In this document: positions 25,130 through 32,350 of the stretch, piece after piece
How the letters are laid out: every line of letters starts with the position of its first letter
Numbering within the stretch: position 1 is the stretch's first letter
Origin: Akkermansiaceae bacterium
GTDB taxonomy: Bacteria; Verrucomicrobiota; Verrucomicrobiia; Verrucomicrobiales; DEV007
Assembly: GCA_024233005.1 (NCBI GenBank)
Contig: JACKQE010000006.1
Coordinates: forward strand, 124,001-188,000
Direction of reading: 5' to 3'
DNA: 64,000 bases
Notes under the pieces: generated by a model
The model's input: only the letters and a program-made list of their open reading frames with translations
Database searches by the model: none
What the model was told of the DNA's origin: nothing
Position numbers and translations under genes: made by a program

Positions 25130-27518
25130 ATGTGCATGATGCTCACCCGTCCGACGCTCCGCGTCTCGCCTCCGGCGAGATCGCGCACGCCCGCGCGTGA
25201 GCTTTGGCGGGTCGGCGGCTGGTTCCTCCTCCCCGTGGAGTTTAGGGCGGACACCAACCGGGACGGAACGATCACCGGAGCCGACGACGCGGGCAAAGAC
25301 GAGTTCACCAACGAGCGCGGCGTGGTCTATGTGGTGAACTACGATCACGATGAGGAACGCGACGGCGGCAAGCAAGAGGACGCGCTGAAATGGAAGGCGA
25401 CCAGCGACGGGAAAGACGAATACGGCATCACCAAATTGAAGCTGAGGCCCAACGGGGAAGAATGGCACATCGACCCCGACAAGGAGGACACGGCCGACCT
25501 GACGCCGTTGGAAATCTCGGTGCCGGAACTGCCGGAAGACATCAGTGTTTTCCTGAAAGTTAAAGACGAGAATCCCGACGACGCCAAAGCGTTCCATCTC
25601 TACATCGCGCGTCTCAACGAAGCCGGAGAGATCACCCAATACGTTCCGCTGTGGGGCGGCTTCGACGTGTCCGGCTCGGCACCGCAGGACGTGACCATCG
25701 GCACCGAAGTCGACATCACCAAATGGGTCAACGAGAACGCCAGCGACTACGACGACACCCGGGAATCGGCGGGAAGCGGTCCTTACAAACTCTATCTTGA
25801 AGGAACGATTTTTCGCAGCATGCCCATTCCCGGCGACGACGGATACGGGCGTTACGACGGGACTTCGGAAATCTTCGATGGCGATATCGAGATCGGCCTC
25901 GAACTACGCGAAGGCGGCTCGGCGATGGCCGAAGCCGACTGGGTGAAACTTTCGCACTGCGCCGTCGAGCCAGACGATCCCGACAAGATCGTTGCCTTCG
26001 AGGGACACACCGACTACCACACCGCCCAAGGCTTCGGGAAATACGCCAAGGATGGTCGCTACGGCCACGTTTACACCGTGACCAACACCGGCGACGACGG
26101 CGACGATCCGACCACCCTGCGCTATGCGGTGGAGTCGCCCGTGCCCCGGACGATCATCTTCGCGCTCGATGGCGGTGACGGCACCATCACCCTGACCGAA
26201 CCACTCCAGGCGAAAGCGCCGCGCATAACCATCGCCGGGCAGACCGCGTTCCGTAACGGTGCCGAGGGCATGTGTCTGAAAGGCAACGGTCTGATCATCC
26301 AAGGCGACGACATGGTGGTACGCTACATCCGCAGCCGCCCGGGTCCTGAGGGTGGGCGGAAACGTCGATGCGATTACGATCGCCGATGGCAGTTCAAACG
26401 TAATAGTCGATCACTGCTCAACGAGTTTTTCGACCGATACGCTAATCGATGTGACGGGGGACAATGAAACTCCTGATCGGATGGTGACGGTGCAAAACTG
26501 CATCATGGCATGGCCATTGGATGAAAATAACCATATTGAAACGAAAGATCATCCCGATGGCCACAAAAACGGCTTGTCGTGGTGGGACGTACACGACCGA
26601 TCTGTGCCTCATCCAACGGACATGGACAATCTACCCGATGGTTGGATACTGAATGGCCACGGGTACGCTTCCCTCATACGGGCGGGTTACGGAGCAAGGA
26701 TTACCTATTGGCCCAATCTTTACGCGCACTGCCGCGGACGCTGTCCCCGACCGGGACCGTGGGATGACTTGCTTCTCGATCCTCAGGGGATGCAACTTGA
26801 TTTCACTAACAATGTTGTTTTCGCGTGGTGGGGCACAGGTGCCGGAAATGACCCAAGCACGTCTGGAAACGGTCGCTACAATTTTGTCAGCAACTATTAT
26901 CGCGGAGCAGGCGGCATTACCGATTGGGGCGAGCGGACGTTTTTCGAAATCAGGAATCCGGATGCGAAAGGCTGGTTCAGCGGGAATCGAATAAAATTGC
27001 CGCACGACAACGGACCGATCACTCCGCAAGACCAGTACGACGAAGACTTTATCACTTACGGAGATCCGGACGAAAACGAGGCAACCCGCTCCACTTTTGA
27101 GGTAAGCGGTCCTTTTGAAAGCGGTGAATACGCTGTTCCCACCCTGCCGCAAGCTCCCGCAGGTGCTCCACTGGGCGAACAATCCGTGAAACGCGATGTC
27201 GGTGCGTGCTTGAAACGCGATCAATTGGACCTCCACCTTTTGGGAGCGGATGGAACGACCGGCGAGTACAAGGAGCGCCAAGGAGAAGGACCGATCGACA
27301 ATCCCTCCGAGGTCGGAGGATGGCCGACCCTCTCGACTGCGGCTCCGCCGGAAGACGCCGACAAAGACGGCGTCCCGGACGATCGGGAGCAGACCACCCC
27401 GGCGAACCGCAGTCCCGAATGGAAAAACGATCCTCGCAACGCCCAGCTCGACGACAATGGAGACGGCCGGACAAACCTCGAGGAATACCTTACCGAAATC
27501 GTCAGCGAATCGGAATAA
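25130..27518 (+). pseudogene. Pectate-lyase-like right-handed beta-helix protein, frameshifted and lacking its N-terminus
   Basis: Two overlapping frames (25130-26467 and 26352-27518) together encode one protein. The first covers an EF-like segment (LLPVEFRADTNRDGTITGAD) and the start of a pectate lyase solenoid (VTNTGDDGDDPTTLRYAVES, PRTIIFALDGGDGTITL, ITIAGQTAFRNGAEG, VVRYIRSRPG). The second continues it with GGNVDAITIADGSSNVIVDH and CSTSFSTDT, ending in a calcium-type tail (DADKDGVPDDRE and DDNGDGRTNLEEYL) as in PVC pectate lyases. The reading frame shifts by +1 near 26340-26360. There is no signal peptide at the 5' end, so the N-terminus was also lost. A lipoprotein gene follows six bases after the stop. 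Confidence 0.8.
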
Positions 27519-27524
27519 GACCGA

Positions 27525-28148
27525 ATGAAGACCTACCTGAAACTCACCCTGGTTCTCAGCCTGCTCGCGCTCGCAGGTTGCGGTAAAGAGGAACAAAAAT
27601 CGCCGGAGCAACCGCAGGCAGAGACATCGAAACGACCGGTTCAAGAGTCCCCGCCGGATTGGACCGGAGATGATCATCCATCCCAAAGTGTTGGCTCCAA
27701 GTATCGATGGGATCAGGAGCAGATATTGAAACGCCATGAAGAATTGGCAATGAAGCCTCTGCCTGCATACATAAACGAGGTTTGGGGAGCTGGCGGAATG
27801 CCCAAGGAAGGCGATGTCCTCAGTGATTGGGCATTCGTAGTCCCAAAAGACAGGATAGGAGATTTTGAAGATTACCTTCGGAATCTTGGAGTGCCCGAGG
27901 AGTTCATGACTGGCGACAGCCCATATCGCTCAGGTAAGCAGGAAAATTGGAAGGCTCCAGATCGCCCTGTTGACAAGCTGGAGTTTTTGATGGCAAGAAC
28001 CATTCCTGGAAATGGACGACGGAGAGGGTTGGATTTCGTTGCGGGGCAGACACGGCTTTATCGATTTCGAAATCCGAATTTTTCCCAATTTGAAATTACA
28101 ATCTACTTTGATCCAGTCACTGGTAATTCATATATCTCCGAACGTTAG
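27525..28148 (+). CDS. Lipoprotein of unknown function
   Basis: A 207-residue lipoprotein: the signal peptide MKTYLKLTLVLSLLALAGCG has a textbook lipobox (LAGC, Cys at 19), followed by a Gln/Glu/Lys/Pro-rich tether. The globular part (about 60-207) has aromatic and charged residues (WGAGGMPKEGDVLSDWAFVV, FRNPNFSQFEITIYFDPVTG) and no family I recognise. It begins six bases after the pectate-lyase-like pseudogene and has a lower GC than the core genome, repeating the large-protein/small-partner order seen at 18878-22896. It appears intact although its upstream partner is broken. Confidence 0.72.
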   Translation: MKTYLKLTLVLSLLALAGCGKEEQKSPEQPQAETSKRPVQESPPDWTGDDHPSQSVGSKYRWDQEQILKRHEELAMKPLPAYINEVWGAGGMPKEGDVLSDWAFVVPKDRIGDFEDYLRNLGVPEEFMTGDSPYRSGKQENWKAPDRPVDKLEFLMARTIPGNGRRRGLDFVAGQTRLYRFRNPNFSQFEITIYFDPVTGNSYISER

Positions 28149-28189
28149 GTAATATATCACCTGGTGAATAGACCCAAGGTAAGCAACAA

Positions 28190-28623
28190 AGGTTTTGCCG
28201 CGACTCGTCAGACCTTCGAGGCAGGCGGGCAATTTGGAAGCGGCGAATTTGTCGTTCCCATAGTTCCGCAAGCGCCGGCAGGTGCCCCGGAAGGCCGATG
28301 TCGGAGCTAGTATGAAGCGCGATCAATTGGACCTCGACCTCCTGGGGGTAGACGGGACGACCGGCGAATACAAGAACCGTCACGGAAATCTGATTAACAA
28401 TCCCTCCGAAGTTGGAGGATGGTCGGCTCTCTCGACGACCACTCCGCCTGAAGATGCCAACAAGGACGGCATCCCGGACGACCGCGAGCCGTCCGCCCCT
28501 GCAAACCGCCTTCCCGAGTGGAAGAACGATCCACGCAACGCCCAACTCGACTACAATGGGGACGGTCGGACGAACCTCGAGGAATACCTGACTGAAATCG
28601 CTAGCGAATTATCCAACCCATGA
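28190..28623 (+). pseudogene. C-terminal fragment of a second pectate-lyase-like protein
   Basis: The DNA from about 28199 to 28620 is homologous to 27085-27518. ATRQTFEAGGQFGSGEFVVP matches ATRSTFEVSGPFESGEYAVP, and RDQLDLDLLGVDGTTGEYK matches RDQLDLHLLGADGTTGEYK, through to a calcium tail and LEEYLTEIASE. Compared with the first copy, 17 bases are missing between APAGAP and the GATGTCGG that follows, which shifts the frame (28200 frame to 28282 frame). Nothing of the beta-helix remains upstream. Its stop overlaps the ATG of a short lipoprotein by four bases. Confidence 0.82.
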
Positions 28624-28727
28624 AACCCCTTCAAACAGTAGTTGTCGCTTTCGGTGTTATCGCCATCGCCGGTTGCAGAAAAAAGGACGGTCCTCAACGG
28701 GCGGAACAGGGTGACCGCCGCCAATAG
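28620..28727 (+). pseudogene. Truncated lipoprotein, signal peptide and tether only
   Basis: Thirty-five codons from an ATG that overlaps the preceding stop (ATGA). The product MKPLQTVVVAFGVIAIAGCR has a lipobox ending IAGC, then a charged tether ending GDRRQ and a TAG at 28725-28727. IS element B begins within a few bases, so the rest of the gene was most likely cut off by its insertion. It follows a lyase C-terminus exactly as the intact lipoprotein at 27525 does, but the two tethers are not alike in sequence. Confidence 0.6.
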
Positions 28728-28776
28728 GACTGGCCCAGAGCGAGTGAGAGGATTTGAATGAAATCAGATCCTCAAA

Positions 28777-29046
28777 ATGAAGCAGAAAAGACACAACCCC
28801 GAAGAGATCATCCGACTGCTGCGCGAGAGCGACGGGTCGGCCTTGAGCCAGGAACAGTTTTGCCGGGAGAAGCAGATCTCGGTGGCGACACTGAACCGCT
28901 GGCGAAAGAAGTGTGGGCAGATGGACGAGGCGGACGCCAAGCGCCTGAAGGTCCTGGAGAAGGAGAATGCTGAACTCAAGAAGATGTATGCGGAGGCCAT
29001 GCTGGGGCAGAAGGTCCTGAAGGAGGCCCTCGAAAAAAAGTTGTAA
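28777..29046 (+). CDS. IS3-family OrfA (element B)
   Basis: An 89-residue helix-turn-helix protein (PEEIIRLLRESDGSALSQEQ and FCREKQISVATLNRWRKKCG) with a C-terminal leucine-zipper helix (RLKVLEKENAELKKMYAEAM). It contributes the DNA-binding domain of OrfAB. The last codons contain CGAAAAAAAG at 29031-29040, a -1 slippery heptamer that would join this frame to orfB just before the TAA. Confidence 0.9.
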   Translation: MKQKRHNPEEIIRLLRESDGSALSQEQFCREKQISVATLNRWRKKCGQMDEADAKRLKVLEKENAELKKMYAEAMLGQKVLKEALEKKL

Positions 29047-29927
29047 GCGCGGCGCACCGGCGAGAACTGGCGCGGGAATCGGTGGAGCAGGAGCACTGCA
29101 GCCAGCGGCAGGCGTGCCGGTTCTTCGACTTGAACCGTTCGACCTACCGTTACCGGGCGAAGTATCCGAGTTTGCGGGTTCTGGAGCTGGAGCAGGCGAT
29201 CGTGGACCTCAGCCAGGAGCATCCGGAACTGGGATCTGACAAGATCGCCCGGCTGGTCAGGAAGCGCGGGTATCGGGTGAGCAACGGACGGGTTCGGGAG
29301 GTGCGTCGCGAGGAAGGCCTGGTGGTGCCGCCGCCGAAGAAGAAGCAGCGCCGCCAGGGGCAGTCGACCGGCCGTTTCCCGCAGGAAGCCGGCCATCGTG
29401 GCCATGTGTGGACCTGGGACTTCATCCATGACTGGACGGTCAAGGGAGGGGCCTTTCGGGTGCTGAGCGTGGTCGATGAATACACCCGTGAGGTTCACGC
29501 CCTACACGTGGACCGGAACATTGGCTCGAAGAAGGTGCAGAAAGTAATGGAGGCGCTCGTAGAACGGCACGGAGCGCCCGGCTACATCCGCTCGGACAAT
29601 GGGCCTGAGTTCATCGCGACCCAGCTCCGAGAATGGCTGGCGGATCAGAACATCAGAACGCTCTACATCGACCCCGGGAGCCCCTGGCAGAACGGGTATG
29701 TGGAGAGCTTCCACGACAAGTTCCGCCGAGAGTGCCTGGCCCGGGAGATCTTCTACACGCTGAGCGAGAGCCGGGTGGTGATCGGAGACTGGCGAGAAAA
29801 ATACAACCACGTGAGGCCGCACCAGAGTCTCGGCATGGCAACGCCGAAAGAGTTCGCGGCCAAGGTGCTGGAGCCGAAGGGACCGCCGGGAGAACCCGAG
29901 CAAGGCTCTTCCTGCGTTGCGGCCTGA
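29040..29927 (+). CDS. IS3-family transposase OrfB (element B), read by -1 frameshift from orfA
   Basis: The integrase-core frame is open from the slippage site: it reads VVSAAHRRELARESVEQEHC before the first likely independent start (GTG at 29082). The N-terminal part carries the HTH_21-like segment (LGSDKIARLVRKRGYRVSNG); the rve triad is Asp in TWDFIHDWT, Asp in IRSDNGPEFIA and Glu in WQNGYVESFHDKFRRE. It ends with the common YNHVRPHQSLGMATPKEF motif. The pattern is that of an IS407-like IS3 subgroup by memory, which is tentative. Catalytic residues are intact, so the element may still be active. Confidence 0.9.
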   Translation, partial: VVSAAHRRELARESVEQEHCSQRQACRFFDLNRSTYRYRAKYPSLRVLELEQAIVDLSQEHPELGSDKIARLVRKRGYRVSNGRVREVRREEGLVVPPPKKKQRRQGQSTGRFPQEAGHRGHVWTWDFIHDWTVKGGAFRVLSVVDEYTREVHALHVDRNIGSKKVQKVMEALVERHGAPGYIRSDNGPEFIATQLREWLADQNIRTLYIDPGSPWQNGYVESFHDKFRRECLAREIFYTLSESRVVIGDWREKYNHVRPHQSLGMATPKEFAAKVLEPKGPPGEPEQGSSCVAA

Positions 29928-29965
29928 CGGCCTTCACTCCGGAAGAGCCTTGCCAGACACGGGCC

Positions 29966-30339
29966 GATGGCTATAACTAATCCCAGATCTTCTCACTCAG
30001 CGTGGGCCAAAAACTGGAAGGGTGGCACATCCATAGCCAATATACACCATATACAGAGTACAAGCGATATTTATGAGACGGCTTCTAAAATCGAATCCTC
30101 ACCAGCAACTTGGTCACCGGACCGGGGGCATTCCCGGAGACGGGCGCGCTTGGATCGTGCCCCGTCCGCCCCAATGTTTTGGAAACACCATCAAGGGTGT
30201 GGCTTTCCCGCTTGGGATCGGACCCGACAAAGAAGCCCCTATCCATTCACCGTCAATCACCCGCACCCAAATGGTCGGCTACCTTCTGGGGTGATCGTAC
30301 ATCAGATTGGTGTATAATATCCAACTGTTCTGCCAAGAA
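29966..30339. other. Gap without a confident gene
   Basis: Between IS element B and the next exported protein there is a 374-bp stretch with two overlapping open frames on the plus strand. One (about 30074-30343) ends ISNCSAKK with a stop that overlaps the next ATG by four bases, the pattern expected of a large-protein C-terminus next to its partner gene; the other ends at 30294. Neither resembles a family I know, and codon use does not separate them. It is plausibly the decayed end of another large gene. Confidence 0.4.
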
Positions 30340-30963
30340 ATGAAGATACTCGCCACCATCTCAGTCGTTGTTTTCAGCCTTGCGGCAAGCGCACTTGGGC
30401 ACCCTCAGGCGGAGCACTTGAAGGAAGCCTATCAGGCACAAGGCGATGAGTTCTTTGTCCCACTCTATTGGTTGCCTGAGACCCGGAAGATTATCGTGAA
30501 GCACATTCCCGACCACCAAAATTGGGTGGGGTTTGAGATGAGCTATTGGAAAAGAATCAATGAAGAGAAGAAGCTCGCACTTATTAGCGAGCTCGGTGCT
30601 GAGCTTGATCGCATGGATGGTAACGCCCTGAACGAAACATGGCAGCGAGTCCGAGATTGGCATCGGATCAACTCGCAGCTTTCACTTTTGTCAGGCTTTC
30701 TCGATCAGGACGAAGGGTTTCTAGACATGGCATTTGACGACCCCGCACTTCGCCCTGCATTCAAGTGGATCACCGACAGGCGGAAGCCTGATTTTGATAC
30801 GAAGCACATTGGATCGTCGTTCACATCCGGCGAGATGGCCAGGTTTTATCCCCATCTCATACAACATCTGATTGACACTCCTGAACAGGAGCGCCTGATG
30901 TGTTTCTCCCGCCTTTTCGCCCGAATCGCCGCCACAAAGACAACCAAGGCAGAACAAGATTAG
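30340..30963 (+). CDS. Exported small protein of unknown function
   Basis: A 207-residue protein from the ATG at 30340, with a signal peptide (MKILATISVVVFSLAASALG then HPQ). The mature protein is helix-rich and charged (WKRINEEKKLALISELGAEL, MDGNALNETWQRVRDWHRIN, GEMARFYPHLIQHLIDTPEQ) with no catalytic motif that I recognise. DNA composition is lower in GC than the core genes. It is the third exported small gene in the island and is preceded by a possible remnant frame that overlaps its start, like the other pairs. Confidence 0.7.
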   Translation: MKILATISVVVFSLAASALGHPQAEHLKEAYQAQGDEFFVPLYWLPETRKIIVKHIPDHQNWVGFEMSYWKRINEEKKLALISELGAELDRMDGNALNETWQRVRDWHRINSQLSLLSGFLDQDEGFLDMAFDDPALRPAFKWITDRRKPDFDTKHIGSSFTSGEMARFYPHLIQHLIDTPEQERLMCFSRLFARIAATKTTKAEQD

Positions 30964-31016
30964 ATGAGAAGGCAGTGACAAGCGGCGCCTGAAGAGCGCG
31001 CTATGTTCCCACTGCC

Positions 31017-31660
31017 ATGAAAAAAACAATTCCAGCTACCACAATCGGTCTTGACCTCGGCGACAAGAAGCACTCCATCTGCGTGTTGAACGCGGACGGC
31101 GAAATCATCGACGAGCGCACGATCACCAACCAACGGGAATCTCTGCGCAGACTCTCGCTGAAGTGCCCGGGCGCACGGATCGCCCACGAAGTCGGATCGC
31201 ACAGCCCTTGGATCAGCCGTTTCCTCAAGGAACTGGGCCACGAGGTCATCGTCGCCAATCCCAGGAAGCTTCGCGCTATCTATGCCAGCGACCGCAAGAG
31301 CGACCGGAATGACGCTCGCATGATCGCACGGATTGCCCGCCCGGACCCGCAACTGCTTTATCCCGTGCAGCACGGCAGCGAGAAAGCGCAGCGCGACTTG
31401 TTGCAGATCAAGCTGCGAGACAATCTCATGCGGCAGCGGGTGGACATCATCAGCAGTGTTCGTTTCACCCTCAAAAGCATGGGCAGATCACTGCCTTCCC
31501 CAAACACCCAATGCTTTGCCAAACGCTGTCGCACGATCCTCAACGGTTGCGACGCCCCCCTGCTCACGATGATCGAGCCATCGCTTCAGCTGATCGATCT
31601 ACTCACCAAAAACATTCGCGAATTGGATCGCCCCATTGAAAGGCTTTGCGACACCCCGTC
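31017..31660 (+). pseudogene. IS110-family transposase, C-terminal domain missing
   Basis: Encodes the DEDD (RuvC-like) N-terminal half of an IS110 transposase: ATTIGLDLGDKKHSICVLNA with the first Asp, HEVGSHSPWISRF with the Glu, and YASDRKSDRNDARMIARIAR with the two later Asp residues. The linker helices continue to RELDRPIERLCDT, after which the transposase_20 (IS116/IS110/IS902) domain, with its catalytic Ser region, is absent and is replaced by unrelated GC-rich sequence around a palindrome. The frame stays open to 31802, but the tail (from SSGGPLDRIVD) has no transposase character. No partner copy is in the window. Confidence 0.82.
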
Positions 31661-31704
31661 GAGTGGAGGTCCGCTCGACCGCATCGTGGATCGCCCCTCA
31701 ATCC

Positions 31705-31735
31705 CCTCCCGTCCCCTAGGGGAAGCGGGGGGAGG
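31705..31735. repeat. Palindromic GC-rich element at the IS110 breakpoint
   Basis: CCTCCC (31705-31710) pairs with GGGAGG (31730-31735) around a perfect inner palindrome CCCCTAGGGG (31713-31722). It sits about 50 bp after the point where IS110 homology stops and resembles a mobile REP-like or IS-end structure. No T-run follows, so it is not a convincing terminator. Confidence 0.5.
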
Positions 31736-31834
31736 TTCTCAGAAGCTGCGGGGAGGACCCCAATCCACCTCTCGAAATACCAACCCGATCTATCGTCTTT
31801 AAGTAAACTTCAATTTGTGATTGACTGCCTTCTC

Positions 31835-32083
31835 ATGGAAGACATTGCCGTCACAGCCGATTTGCAATCTCCGCCCCGACTGCTTGCGGAGCCGGATCCG
31901 GCAGCCAAAGCAAAATTGGAAGCCATCGGCCAGCCACCAACACAGAGGATGCCGACCGATCAAAAGCCGACCATCCCAAAACCAGAGGAAGAATCAGCCT
32001 CAACAACATCATGGATGGTGGTGGCGGTGGTGATTGTGACGGCCCTTGGCCTGCTTTGGTGGGGGCTCAGAAAGCGGAAGTGA
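31835..32083 (+). CDS. Small C-terminally membrane-anchored protein or gene fragment
   Basis: Eighty-two codons from the ATG at 31835. The translation begins MEDIAVTADLQSPPRLLAEP, passes through a Pro/Glu/Lys-rich stretch and ends in one transmembrane helix followed by a basic tail (SWMVVAVVIVTALGLLWWGL then RKRK). It may be the C-terminal end of a larger membrane-anchored gene interrupted by the IS110 remnant, because the same frame is open back to 31646 without a better start. The following 267 bp to the next gene hold nothing I can assign. Confidence 0.45.
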   Translation: MEDIAVTADLQSPPRLLAEPDPAAKAKLEAIGQPPTQRMPTDQKPTIPKPEEESASTTSWMVVAVVIVTALGLLWWGLRKRK

Positions 32084-32350
32084 TGCGGCTGGCGAAGTCC
32101 GACACGGCTGGCGCAGAAGTGGTGACTGCCATCTCATCCAACTCCCGGAAATGGACAAAGGGCCGTGTGCGTCTGCACCTGGGTATGGTTCAGTGGGTCT
32201 GCAAGCTGCGTCCCGTGGGATCAGAAGCGCAGGCCGTCGATGGTGCTGCGAGCTGCCTCATCCCTTTTTGTTGCTGACAGTCAGTCCCTTTCCCGCTAAA
32301 AAGGATCCCACAGGCCTCCTGTAGAGTTTCCCCATCTTCTTCCCTTTCCC

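Larger units (their letters stand above)
28731..29965 (+). mobile_element. IS3-family insertion sequence (element B), ends approximate
   Basis: About 1.2 kb carrying orfA and orfB in the IS3 order with an A7G slippage site (29033-29040). The likely ends are a weak inverted match, TGGCCCAGAGC at 28731 against GGGCC ending at 29965; the outer boundaries are uncertain and no target duplication is visible. Its protein sequences differ clearly from element A, so two distinct IS3 lineages invaded this stretch. Confidence 0.75.
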
